Shown: positions 1 through 6,003 of the stretch, piece by piece
Numbering within the stretch: position 1 is the stretch's first letter
Layout: every line of letters begins with the position of its first letter
Source of the DNA: Candidatus Roizmanbacteria bacterium CG_4_9_14_0_2_um_filter_39_13
GTDB taxonomy: Bacteria; Patescibacteriota; Microgenomatia; UBA1406; GWC2-37-13
NCBI GenBank assembly: GCA_002788865.1
Contig: PFSC01000029.1
Span: 1-11,285 of the forward strand
DNA: 11,285 nucleotides
Direction: 5' to 3'
The notes under the pieces: model-generated
Seen by the model: only the letters and a program-made list of their open reading frames with translations
The model's database searches: none
Told to the model about the DNA's origin: nothing
Made by a program: the position numbers and the translations under genes

Positions 1-247
1 GTAATATTTTCTTCAATTTTTTTATGTAATGTGCTCCACGATTGTTGAAGGGGAAAAATGCAATATTTTTTGAGATGAGTTCTTGCGCAAATATCTCTGT
101 TTTTTTCGAATAAAATATTGAAGCACTTCCACAACCATGCAGATACAGCGCGATTTTTTTTGATGGAGTTTGTGGCTTATACAACAGCCCAGGAAGCTCA
201 AGATTGTCTGTAGATAGGAAATGGACAAGTTGGGTTGGTATATTCAT
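1..247 (-). CDS. alpha/beta-fold hydrolase, N-terminal part (cut by window edge)
   Basis: An open frame of 82 codons starts at ATG 247-245 and runs off the left end without a stop. The product begins MNIPTQLVHFLSTDNLELPG, followed by LLYKP, a hydrophobic strand and HGCGSAS (residues 37-43), then FFPFNNRGAHYI (65-76). This is the usual start of a serine alpha/beta hydrolase: a first beta hairpin, an HG oxyanion-hole motif, and an NxRG turn after the second strand-helix unit. The nucleophile elbow would lie outside the window, so catalytic competence cannot be judged. The ATG overlaps the stop of the upstream HAD gene as ATGA, implying translational coupling and co-transcription at the end of the pheST operon. 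The substrate is unknown. A different minus-strand frame here (22-228) has no family resemblance and is a shadow. Confidence 0.8.
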   Translation of the reverse strand, partial: MNIPTQLVHFLSTDNLELPGLLYKPQTPSKKIALYLHGCGSASIFYSKKTEIFAQELISKNIAFFPFNNRGAHYIKKLKKIL

Positions 248-888
248 AGATTGATAATAGGAAATAATTCCTCAAAATCGTGAATAGTAAAATCTGGATT
301 GTGAACTGTGAATGTATCTTCATTATAAAACACAGTATTTTGCGGAGGATGATACCAGATACTTGTGACGTGAGCAGCCCGTGCTGCCGAAATATCAGTA
401 TCGCTGTCCCCTATCATGATCGAGCGTTCGGGATCTGATTTCAAAAGTTGTATTGCCTTTAGAAGCGGTTCTGGGTCAGGTTTATTTGCCTTGGTATCCT
501 CCCATGCGAGCGTGTAGTCAAAATACTGAGCTACTCTTTGTTTTTCAAGAAATATATCTACAACCGATCTTCGAGAAGATGTGACTAGAGCTGTTTTGAA
601 ATTATTACGTTTTAGTTTTTTCAAAGTACTCAATGCGTTTTGATGTAGTGGTGAGTCTAGAAAATTTTTAGTATAAAAACCGTATACTTCATTGATAAAC
701 TCTTCCCTACTTTGAATATGTAGCTTATGATCATAGATTCTATGAAAACCAATTTTGAGAAGTTCTGCATCTGTGATTGAGATATGAAACTTTTTGAATG
801 TTTGCTGAAAGCTCTTGAGCCACATCGGAAGGGTATCAACGATACATCCATCAAGATCAAATAAGATTGTGTCTACACTGTTTCTCAT
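244..888 (-). CDS. HAD-superfamily phosphatase (phosphoglycolate phosphatase/beta-phosphoglucomutase-like)
   Basis: A 214-aa haloacid dehalogenase-type hydrolase, probably a cytosolic phosphomonoesterase on a small sugar or nucleotide phosphate. Counting from the TTG at 891, motif I is DLDGCIVDT (residues 12-20; nucleophile D12, acid/base D14), motif II is LVTSS (T104), motif III is K137 in NKPDPEP, and motif IV is GDSDTD (161-166). All four catalytic motifs are intact. The helical segment between motifs I and II is a C1-type cap. Motif I has Cys where Thr or Val is usual (DGC). I place the start at ATG 888-886; a TTG immediately before it would add one residue. No clear Shine-Dalgarno is visible. 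The gene begins 21 bp after pheT and its stop overlaps the next gene's ATG, so it is the penultimate visible gene of the infC-pheT transcript. The substrate cannot be read from sequence. Confidence 0.85.
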   Translation of the reverse strand: MRNSVDTILFDLDGCIVDTLPMWLKSFQQTFKKFHISITDAELLKIGFHRIYDHKLHIQSREEFINEVYGFYTKNFLDSPLHQNALSTLKKLKRNNFKTALVTSSRRSVVDIFLEKQRVAQYFDYTLAWEDTKANKPDPEPLLKAIQLLKSDPERSIMIGDSDTDISAARAAHVTSIWYHPPQNTVFYNEDTFTVHNPDFTIHDFEELFPIINL

Positions 889-909
889 CAAGGAAATTGT
901 ATCATGAAG

Positions 910-2919
910 TTAGAGAGCCTTGGTGATTTGTTCAAGCTCTTGTTTGGCTACGTCCTCAGTAATATTTTTCTCTGGAGATGAGAAAAAGAATCGTAGCGTG
1001 ATATTGTCTTCATACGTACCCACATACTCAACGCTTCGAAGAAGCGACGATGTGGCGTGAACAACCTGTACCATTTTTTGAAAAGACATTGTTTTTTTCA
1101 CTGTGAGATCAAGTTTCACGACCGCATATTGAGCAGGTTCGAGAAAGTTGTGCATGAATGAGAAATTGTTCATCAGTGGTTCAAACTCAATTTCAGCAAT
1201 ATATATATTTTCAGTTAGTCCGATACTATGTCCGAATTTCTGGTGGAGTTTTCCATACATGCCAATTATTTTCTTCTCAAATCGGATGGATGCAGCATTG
1301 GCCATAAGCTTGTGGGTGGCTGGTTCTATTGCAATGCAATCAATATTTAGTTCGCGCAGAAGGGCAGAGACAATACCTTTCAGATCATCAAAGTCTGTAT
1401 TTATCGCTATCGCGAGTCTATACGATTCCTTTGGAAGATCCCCATCTCTCTTCTCATATACCTTTGCAATTTCAAATAGTTTGAGCACATCTTTTCTCCC
1501 AAAGTTGTCCTTCATATTCTTTATGAGAGAGGGAAGAAGTGATAGTCGCATATACTCGATCTCCGAAGATATGGTATTTGCTATTTTTAGATGATCCGAA
1601 AGATCATAATCAAGCTTTGTAAGTAATTCTCCAGAGACCATTGAGTAGTTCAAAAATTCGTGAAGGCCGAGGTGCTTGAGAAAATACTTGATTTTGTACT
1701 GTGCGGTATGAAGGGTTTCGATATCTTTTGGCTGCTTGATATAGGCAAGGGGGGAAATATTATTTGGAAGATTGTGATAGCCGTACACACGTGCGACCTC
1801 TTCGATGATATCCTCCTGGATAGATACGTCATCAACTCTATATGTCGGGACAGTCACATCAAATGACACACCATCAGGATATGCGAGTTCATTGTCTTCG
1901 TGGCGAACTACGTGAAAATCAAGATTGGAAAGAATTGAAATAATCGTATCTTCTTCGATTGCGACCCCAATTACTCTCTGAATATCTTTGAGATACGCTT
2001 TCACATGTGTTTCCTGTTTTTTGTGAGGATATATATCTGTGAGTTCCGAGCAGGTCACACCTTGCGTCATCTCTTGAAGAAGTTCCATTCCGTATACAAA
2101 TGTCGACTCGACCCGTTCTGGGTCAAGTCCTTTTTCAAAATATGTTGCTGCAAGAGTCCTTTGGCCTGTTTGCATAGACGTTTTTCTGATAGATTTTTTG
2201 TCATATGTTTGCACAAAAAAGACAATTCGCGTTGTGTCGCTTGTTATCGAAGAGTTTTCTCCTCCCATGATTCCGCACAGATCAATAAGTTTTCCTGAGC
2301 CATCTTCTATTACGATGTCATCTCCTGGTAATGTCAATTCTTTTGCATCAAGTGTTGTCAGTTTTTCTCCTTTTATACTTCTTCTCACTTTCATCACGCC
2401 ACCTTGAATCTGATCATAATCAAACATATGCACAGGTTGACCAAGGGAAAGCATGAGATAGTTTGAGATATCGACGACGTTGTTTATTGATTTTATGCCA
2501 GAAAGTTGAAGTCTACGTGATATTTTTTCTGGTGATTTTGTAATGAGTACATTGTCCAAAACTATCGCAGTAAATCTTGGCACAAGATCATGATCTTCTA
2601 TTTGTACCGAAATTTTGTGCGACTTTGTAGGTTCTGCATTCAAAGTCTCAAATGAGTAGATATTGAGAGGATTTTTCTTCAGTTTTGCCCTTTTCCCAAA
2701 CATGGGAAGTATTGCTTGCGCCTCTTGTGCAACGCCAAACACGCTTGCCATATCAATACGATTTGTCGTGATTTCAATATCAAAAACATAATCCTCTCCT
2801 ACTTTTTCAACAGTCTCAATAGAAGGTCCACAAAGAGAAAGATATTTTTGAAGCTCATATGGATCAGCATCCGTATCTAGATACTCCAAAAGCCAGTCGT
2901 ATGTTATTTTTATATTCAT
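910..2919 (-). CDS. pheT: phenylalanyl-tRNA synthetase beta subunit, short form without EMAP domain
   Basis: Beta chain of the alpha2-beta2 enzyme that charges tRNA-Phe; 669 aa from ATG 2919-2917. The frame extends 12 codons upstream, but MNIKITYDWLLEYLDTDADP matches the usual PheT N terminus and this ATG lies one base after the pheS stop (TGACATG), so I chose it. Visible domains: B1 (about 1-72, with TTNRIDMASVFGVAQE), the B3/B4 editing region (about 115-268, with LGQPVHMFDYDQI, LTTLDAKEL and LCGIMGGENS), B5 (about 310-395, with IIEEVARVYGYHNLP), the catalytic-like core (about 400-580, with MRLSLLPSLIKN and LKLFEIAKVYE), and a C-terminal FDX-ACB anticodon-binding domain (about 590-669). The roughly 110-residue EMAP/tRNA-binding domain normally inserted near residue 40 is absent, which explains the length against about 800 aa in typical bacteria. 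Confidence 0.96.
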   Translation of the reverse strand: MNIKITYDWLLEYLDTDADPYELQKYLSLCGPSIETVEKVGEDYVFDIEITTNRIDMASVFGVAQEAQAILPMFGKRAKLKKNPLNIYSFETLNAEPTKSHKISVQIEDHDLVPRFTAIVLDNVLITKSPEKISRRLQLSGIKSINNVVDISNYLMLSLGQPVHMFDYDQIQGGVMKVRRSIKGEKLTTLDAKELTLPGDDIVIEDGSGKLIDLCGIMGGENSSITSDTTRIVFFVQTYDKKSIRKTSMQTGQRTLAATYFEKGLDPERVESTFVYGMELLQEMTQGVTCSELTDIYPHKKQETHVKAYLKDIQRVIGVAIEEDTIISILSNLDFHVVRHEDNELAYPDGVSFDVTVPTYRVDDVSIQEDIIEEVARVYGYHNLPNNISPLAYIKQPKDIETLHTAQYKIKYFLKHLGLHEFLNYSMVSGELLTKLDYDLSDHLKIANTISSEIEYMRLSLLPSLIKNMKDNFGRKDVLKLFEIAKVYEKRDGDLPKESYRLAIAINTDFDDLKGIVSALLRELNIDCIAIEPATHKLMANAASIRFEKKIIGMYGKLHQKFGHSIGLTENIYIAEIEFEPLMNNFSFMHNFLEPAQYAVVKLDLTVKKTMSFQKMVQVVHATSSLLRSVEYVGTYEDNITLRFFFSSPEKNITEDVAKQELEQITKAL

Positions 2920-2920
2920 G

Positions 2921-4018
2921 TCAAAATTGTTCCAAAACTCGTATATCTCCGTCATACAATGACCTCATATTATTGAGACCAACGCCAGGTTTCATCATCA
3001 TCACGCGCTCTACGCCAAATCCAAATGCCCATCCTGTGTACTTTTCTGGATCAATACCGCCAGCTTTCAAAACATTTGGATGTACCATACCAGTCCCTCC
3101 AAGTTCAAGCCAGCCTTGTTTGCATAGACGGCACTTAGACGTTTGACTTTTGACGTTGGTTATTCCTTTTGACATTTGTGTTTTGACATTTGACATTTCT
3201 ATATATCCTGTCCCATTGCAAATATCACAGGTGATATCTACCTCAAACGATGGTTCGGTAAACTGGAAATGAAATGGTCTCAAACGAATTTCACGATCTT
3301 CCCCAAAAAATTCCTTTGCAAAATAATCAATGGTTCCCTTGAGATGGGTGATATTTATTTTCTTATCTATACAAAGTCCTTCAAACTGATGAAACATAGG
3401 CACATGTGATGCATCCCAGTTTGGCCGATATGTCTTTGCGATATTTATCATTCTAATTGGAGGCTCTCCGAGTCGCATCATTTCACGAGGTTGACCAGAA
3501 GATGTGTGTGGAGTCATGACCATCTTGCCAAATTTTTCGTGTGCTGGATTGTCAATAAAAAATGTTTCAAAGTCATCTCGAGCTGGGTGGTCAGATGGCA
3601 TATTGAGTGCATCAAACGAAAACCATTCCCATTCGATCTCAGGATATGACATGCGAATAAAACCAATTTTCTCAAATATTTTGCTGATTTCTTCGATTGC
3701 GTAGCTTACGAGATGGAGACTTCCTGCTTCGTAGTTTTTTCCTGGAATAGTGACGTCAATGTCTTCGTCGGTAGTGTTTTGGGATAAAATCTTCTTTTTT
3801 GCCTCTTCCAAAAGAGATATGATTTGATTTTTGAGTGTATTTACTTCTTGCCCCAAGATCTTTCTCTTTTCAGGATCAAGACCCTTCATATCTTTTAGAC
3901 GCGCGTTCAAGACCCCATTTTTTCCTACATATTTTGACTCAAGTGCGAGTAGTTGCTCAAACGAAGAAGTATGTGAAAGCTCAGCTTGAAATGTTTGTAG
4001 TTCTTTATTCTCAGTCAT
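2921..4018 (-). CDS. pheS: phenylalanyl-tRNA synthetase alpha subunit with an insertion in its Cys motif
   Basis: Catalytic subunit of class II PheRS, 365 aa. It has an N-terminal helical arm (about 1-85, shorter than average), motif 1 around 118-150 (GFIRMSYPEIEWEWFSFDALNMP), motif 2 around 171-213 (HTSSGQPREM ... RPNWDASHVPMFHQFEG), and motif 3 GWAFGFGVERV (329-339) followed by an unusual MMMKPGVGLNNMRSLYDGD. The four-cysteine element usually spaced C-x2-C-x4-C-x2-C reads C264-x2-C267, then 28 residues, then C296-x2-C299. The extra residues are low-complexity (MSNVKTQMSKGITNVKSQTSK) and repeat-encoded; see the separate repeat entry. The frame stays open, so this is not a pseudogene. The gene starts 14 bp after rplT and ends one base before the pheT ATG, the common infC-rpmI-rplT-pheS-pheT order. 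No Shine-Dalgarno is evident. Confidence 0.96.
   Translation of the reverse strand: MTENKELQTFQAELSHTSSFEQLLALESKYVGKNGVLNARLKDMKGLDPEKRKILGQEVNTLKNQIISLLEEAKKKILSQNTTDEDIDVTIPGKNYEAGSLHLVSYAIEEISKIFEKIGFIRMSYPEIEWEWFSFDALNMPSDHPARDDFETFFIDNPAHEKFGKMVMTPHTSSGQPREMMRLGEPPIRMINIAKTYRPNWDASHVPMFHQFEGLCIDKKINITHLKGTIDYFAKEFFGEDREIRLRPFHFQFTEPSFEVDITCDICNGTGYIEMSNVKTQMSKGITNVKSQTSKCRLCKQGWLELGGTGMVHPNVLKAGGIDPEKYTGWAFGFGVERVMMMKPGVGLNNMRSLYDGDIRVLEQF
3137..3198 (-). repeat. imperfect short-unit repeat inserted in-frame in pheS
   Basis: Read on the minus strand this stretch has at least four imperfect copies of an ATGTCAAA/ACGTCAAA unit. It encodes MSNVKTQMSKGITNVKSQTS, exactly between the two Cys pairs of PheS. 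Similar SNVK/CQMSK-type strings are, from memory, frequent translations of dispersed short repeats in Patescibacteria genomes. The composition differs from the flanking conserved codons, and the motif normally needs only about four residues here. Confidence 0.7.
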
Positions 4019-4032
4019 TATGAAAGAGTATA

Positions 4033-4380
4033 TTATTTTTTTATCTCTTGTGCCAGCGTGTCGAATACCTTTGGAAAGTCCAAGGCCAAATGAGCGAGCA
4101 CTTTTCGGTCAATCTCAAATTTTCTTTCTCTGAGTTTGTGAACAAAAATACTATACTTCATGCCATTTTCTTTGAGGGCTGCACTGATGCGCGTGATCCA
4201 AAGACTTCTCATATCTCGTTTTCGATGTTTTCTTCCTGCAAACGCATATTCACCCGCATGAAGTACTGCTTCTTGTGCCTTTTTAAACTGTGTGCTTCGG
4301 GACATCCAATATCCTTTTGCAAGTTTCAAAACTTTCTTATGTTTATTTCTTCCTGCCGGTCCTCCTTTTACGCGTACCAT
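4033..4380 (-). CDS. rplT: 50S ribosomal protein L20
   Basis: 115-aa basic protein that binds 23S rRNA early in assembly of the large subunit. It begins MVRVKGGPAGRNKHKKVLKLAKGYW, with the basic N-terminal tail, and continues with the family's AGRKHRKRDMRSLWITRISAA (about 48-68) and NGMKYSIFVHKL (72-83). Length and the whole alignment are normal for L20. It starts one base after the rpmI stop, so translation is very probably coupled to L35. L20 is a known autogenous repressor of this operon in Escherichia coli and Bacillus; no recognisable L20-binding leader can be claimed here from sequence alone. Confidence 0.97.
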   Translation of the reverse strand: MVRVKGGPAGRNKHKKVLKLAKGYWMSRSTQFKKAQEAVLHAGEYAFAGRKHRKRDMRSLWITRISAALKENGMKYSIFVHKLRERKFEIDRKVLAHLALDFPKVFDTLAQEIKK

Positions 4381-4381
4381 A

Positions 4382-4585
4382 TTAAGCCTTTCCGAGTAAT
4401 TTTTTAATCTTCGTCTTCATTCTACCTTCGACTGGTTTATCATTCTTGAGTGCTCGAAGTTTACGCTTTGATTTATTTGCTTTGAGATGTCGAATTTTTT
4501 GAGATCGATGCACGACTTTTCCAGTACCTGTGATCTTAAATCTCTTTGATGCGCCTTTGTGTGTTTTCTGTTTTGTTTTTATCAT
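4382..4585 (-). CDS. rpmI: 50S ribosomal protein L35
   Basis: 67-aa highly basic protein, starting MIKTKQKTHKGASKRFKITGTGKV, with HRSQKIRHLKANKSKRKLRAL in the middle. These are the diagnostic L35 segments (KTHKGASKRFK, and H-x(n)-K-x2-RKRxL), and the length matches the family. It sits between infC and rplT in the canonical order. The upstream 60-bp gap to infC is the widest in the operon and is filled by a palindromic repeat, whereas the gap to rplT is one base. No Shine-Dalgarno is visible before the ATG. Confidence 0.96.
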   Translation of the reverse strand: MIKTKQKTHKGASKRFKITGTGKVVHRSQKIRHLKANKSKRKLRALKNDKPVEGRMKTKIKKLLGKA

Positions 4586-4602
4586 GTTACTGTGTAATCA
4601 TT

Positions 4603-4638
4603 TGGATCCTTCTCCCGACAAGTCGGGATCAGGATGAC
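4603..4638. repeat. short palindromic repeat between infC and rpmI
   Basis: The plus strand reads GGATCC, then TCCCGAC-AA-GTCGGGA (7-bp arms, 4613-4628), then AGGATGAC. It shares outer blocks (GTCATCC ... GGATCC) and an internal C-rich/G-rich palindrome with copies at 5563-5613 and 5919-5946. A 16-nt perfect palindrome, ATGACATTAATGTCAT (4634-4649), directly abuts it and contains the infC stop codon. The hairpins could shape mRNA decay or set the ratio of IF3 to L35/L20. Confidence 0.7.
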
Positions 4639-4645
4639 ATTAATG

Positions 4646-5212
4646 TCATTTTTTTCTTGAAACAACTGCCCGCACAACTCTTCCTTCTACTCGTGGTTCT
4701 TTTGATACGTTTACTTCATCAAGTTTCGATATGAAATCGTTTAAAAAAACGATTGCCATAGGTTTCTTGATAATTTCTCTTCCCCGTAGGGTCAAATTCA
4801 GTCGTACCTGATGTCCATCTTTGAGGAACTCCTTTGTTTTTTTGATAAATCGCTCTTTGTCATGATCGCTTACGAAAAGTGAAAGTTTAATATCCTTCAC
4901 ATCGCTTTTCTTTGCACCTTTTTTTGCTTCTTTGAGTTTCTTTTCTTCCTGATAAAGAAACTTTTTGAAATCAGTTATTTTTGCAACTGGTGGTTTTGCA
5001 TTTTGTGCTATCAGCACAAGATCAAGACCTTGTGCTCGCGCCTTTTCCAGTGCTTCGTCTTTGGACATTACTCCAAGGAGTTCACCTTTTGTATCAATGA
5101 CGCGCAACTCCGTTGCCTGAATTCTAAAATTCAAATGGTAGTATTTTCCTGTACCTTTTGAACTGTTGTTAAAAAATCGTCTATTCGGTTGCTTATTATA
5201 CAAATTGAACAA
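4646..5212 (-). CDS. infC: translation initiation factor IF-3, non-ATG start
   Basis: IF3 binds the 30S subunit and checks start codon and initiator tRNA. The conserved body runs from LNFRIQATELRVIDTKGELLG to the C terminus: the N-terminal domain with ALEKARAQGLDLVLIAQNAKPPVAKITDFKKFLYQ (about 55-88), a lysine-rich linker (KKLKEAKKGAKKSDVK), and the C-terminal domain with LNLTLRGREI and VEGRVVRAVVSRKK. No in-frame ATG precedes the conserved part and a stop lies just upstream (5216-5218), so the start must be a rare codon: TTG at 5212 (188 aa, used here), TTG at 5203, or TTG at about 5134. The last is preceded by AGGA at a rather long distance. Rare infC starts are a known autoregulatory device, since IF3 discriminates against them. 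It is the first gene of the operon, with a promoter at 5290-5318. Confidence 0.93.
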   Translation of the reverse strand: MFNLYNKQPNRRFFNNSSKGTGKYYHLNFRIQATELRVIDTKGELLGVMSKDEALEKARAQGLDLVLIAQNAKPPVAKITDFKKFLYQEEKKLKEAKKGAKKSDVKDIKLSLFVSDHDKERFIKKTKEFLKDGHQVRLNLTLRGREIIKKPMAIVFLNDFISKLDEVNVSKEPRVEGRVVRAVVSRKK

Positions 5213-5245
5213 AAACTAAACTTATCAATGTGCCGCGCAAACAAA

Positions 5246-5265
5246 TTACTTCATTGCCGAAGTAA
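5246..5265 (-). promoter_or_regulatory. hairpin in the infC mRNA leader
   Basis: TTACTTC and GAAGTAA form a perfect 7-bp stem with a 6-nt loop. It lies in the roughly 70-nt leader between the predicted infC transcription start (about 5283) and the earliest possible start codon. No U-run follows, so it is not an intrinsic terminator. A role in operon control is possible but unproven. Confidence 0.45.
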
Positions 5266-5289
5266 GTCTGTCTTAAACAGGGCGATGTA

Positions 5290-5318
5290 ATTATAATAGC
5301 TACTGTTACTATTTGCAA
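5290..5318 (-). promoter_or_regulatory. sigma70-type promoter of the infC operon
   Basis: On the minus strand TTGCAA (5318-5313) and a perfect TATAAT (5295-5290) are separated by exactly 17 bp. This points toward infC with transcription starting near 5283. The left direct repeat of the MITE-like element begins only 7 bp upstream of the -35 box, so the insertion sits where upstream promoter elements would be. Confidence 0.8.
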
Positions 5319-5325
5319 GATTGAA

Positions 5326-5510
5326 TAAAAATCGTAACAGTTCACAGTCTTTGACAAAACTATATCATAGTATGTCATTGCGCCTGCCCGCCTCTGGAGG
5401 GAGGAGTGACAGCGACGAAGCAATCTCTAAATAATTAGATTGCCGCGCTCCATTTCATTCCGCTCGGGAATGACATCTGTGTCAAGACTTGTGAACTGTT
5501 ACTAAAAATC
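5326..5510. mobile_element. MITE-like element (5334-5502) with 8-bp flanking duplication
   Basis: The left end, GTAACAGTTCACAGTCTTTG ACA (5334-5356), matches the reverse complement of the right end (5480-5502) over 23 bp with two single-base shifts. A perfect direct repeat TAAAAATC lies immediately outside both ends (5326-5333 and 5503-5510), as expected of a target-site duplication. Inside, GTCATT (5374-5379)/AATGAC (5469-5474) and GCAATCT (5420-5426)/AGATTGC (5437-5443) form further inverted pairs, resembling the GTCATTGCGA...GAAGCAATCT palindromes common in bacteria. There is no coding capacity, so it would move in trans. The 8-bp duplication and GTAA ends recall IS66-type elements from memory, but that assignment is weak. 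Confidence 0.75.
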
Positions 5511-5562
5511 CGACTTTCCATCAACACAAACGTAAGAGCTCACGCGCTCTTTGATACTGTTT

Positions 5563-5613
5563 GTCATCCTCGCCCCCGATCGGAGTCGAGGGCAGGCTCC
5601 CGCGGGGATCCAG
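5563..5613 (+). repeat. palindromic repeat left of the GIY-YIG gene
   Basis: Begins GTCATCC and ends GGATCCAG, the inverse order of the copy at 5919-5946. Inside are CCTCG (5568-5572)/CGAGG (5587-5591) arms around the palindrome CCGATCGG (5576-5583). It ends 2 bp before the TATAAT box of the GIY-YIG gene. Confidence 0.7.
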
Positions 5614-5615
5614 GA

Positions 5616-5621
5616 TATAAT
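5616..5621 (+). promoter_or_regulatory. -10 box giving a leaderless GIY-YIG transcript
   Basis: A perfect TATAAT lies six bases before the ATG at 5628, so transcription would start at or next to the A of the start codon. No good -35 hexamer is seen, because the repeat occupies that position. The same TATAAT-N6-ATG layout occurs before thrS and, with TAGAAT, before the coiled-coil gene. Confidence 0.55.
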
Positions 5622-5627
5622 AAATGC

Positions 5628-5918
5628 ATGGAAAAGTATTATTATGTGTATATTCTTGCTAGTCAGAAAAATGGAACATTATATATTGGTATGACATCGA
5701 ATCTTGTTCGAAGAACTTGGCAACATAAAGAAAAAGTTGTGAGTGGATTTACTGCAGATTATTATGTATCACTCCTCGTTTATTTTGAAGAGTATGCAGA
5801 AGTAGAAGATGCAATTAGAAGAGAAAAACAATTAAAAAAATCGAATCGTGCTTGGAAACTAGAGTTGATAGAAAAAAATAATCCAAAGTGGGACGACCTA
5901 TACGAAGTGATAAAGTAA
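5628..5918 (+). CDS. small single-domain GIY-YIG nuclease-family protein
   Basis: 96-aa protein consisting of one GIY-YIG domain of the YhbQ/UvrC-like type. The motif pair is VYIL (7-10) and LYIGMT (18-23). Arg28/Arg29 and His33 follow in the pattern LVRRxxxH, and Glu66 lies in the helix AIRREKQLKK (62-71), which would be the metal ligand. All expected active-site positions are filled, so a nick- or branch-directed nuclease activity is plausible; there is no accessory DNA-binding domain. It is the only plus-strand gene here, convergent with thrC, and is bracketed by inverted palindromic repeats (5563-5613 and 5919-5946). Such stand-alone GIY-YIG genes next to short repeats are, as I recall, frequent in Patescibacteria and may be mobile or help repeats spread. 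No Shine-Dalgarno; probably leaderless. Confidence 0.9.
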   Translation: MEKYYYVYILASQKNGTLYIGMTSNLVRRTWQHKEKVVSGFTADYYVSLLVYFEEYAEVEDAIRREKQLKKSNRAWKLELIEKNNPKWDDLYEVIK

Positions 5919-5946
5919 CTGGATCCCCGATCAGGTCGGGGATGAC
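5919..5946. repeat. palindromic repeat after the GIY-YIG gene, possible shared terminator hairpin
   Basis: It begins directly after the GIY-YIG stop codon. ATCCCCGA (5923-5930) and TCGGGGAT (5936-5943) form a perfect 8-bp stem with a 5-nt loop, inside outer blocks CTGGATCC ... GGATGAC. Neither strand has a U-run after the stem, so it would be a weak terminator at best for the convergent GIY-YIG and thrC transcripts. It is an inverted counterpart of the copy at 5563-5613. Confidence 0.75.
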
Positions 5947-5971
5947 AGCAACTGATATTTGATATATTTTG

Positions 5972-6003
5972 GTATAGTTTTGTCAAAGACCCTGAACTCT
6001 GAC
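5972..6003 (-). repeat. third copy of the MITE terminal sequence, overlapping the thrC stop
   Basis: On the minus strand this contains GTTCA, two different bases, then the 18-mer GTCTTTGACAAAACTATA, which is identical to 5348-5365 in the left end of the MITE. The thrC stop TGA (5985-5983) and the last codons (VQGL) are encoded inside it. It faces the 5334-5365 copy, so the GIY-YIG region lies between inverted copies about 600 bp apart. No direct repeat flanks this copy. Confidence 0.7.

Noticed and set aside
22..228. Minus-strand frame of 68 codons
   Set aside because: The overlapping minus-strand frame from 247 reads as a clear alpha/beta hydrolase with HG and NxRG motifs, so this frame is a shadow.
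1148..1594. Plus-strand frame of 148 codons
   Set aside because: It lies antisense inside conserved pheT and has no recognisable domain; it is a by-product of codon composition.
2167..3130. Identical 14-mer TGTTTGCATAGACG at 2167-2180 (pheT) and 3117-3130 (pheS)
   Set aside because: Both copies encode conserved positions in different reading frames and no other sequence is shared; it is most likely chance.
5196..5423. Minus-strand frame of 75 codons upstream of infC
   Set aside because: It runs through the MITE, the infC promoter and the leader hairpin, has no Shine-Dalgarno and no family resemblance.
5334..6003. Composite transposon carrying the GIY-YIG gene between inverted terminal copies
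   Set aside because: The outer copies match, but no direct repeat flanks 5334-6003, and the 8-bp duplication belongs to the smaller 5334-5502 unit. It is kept only as a possibility.
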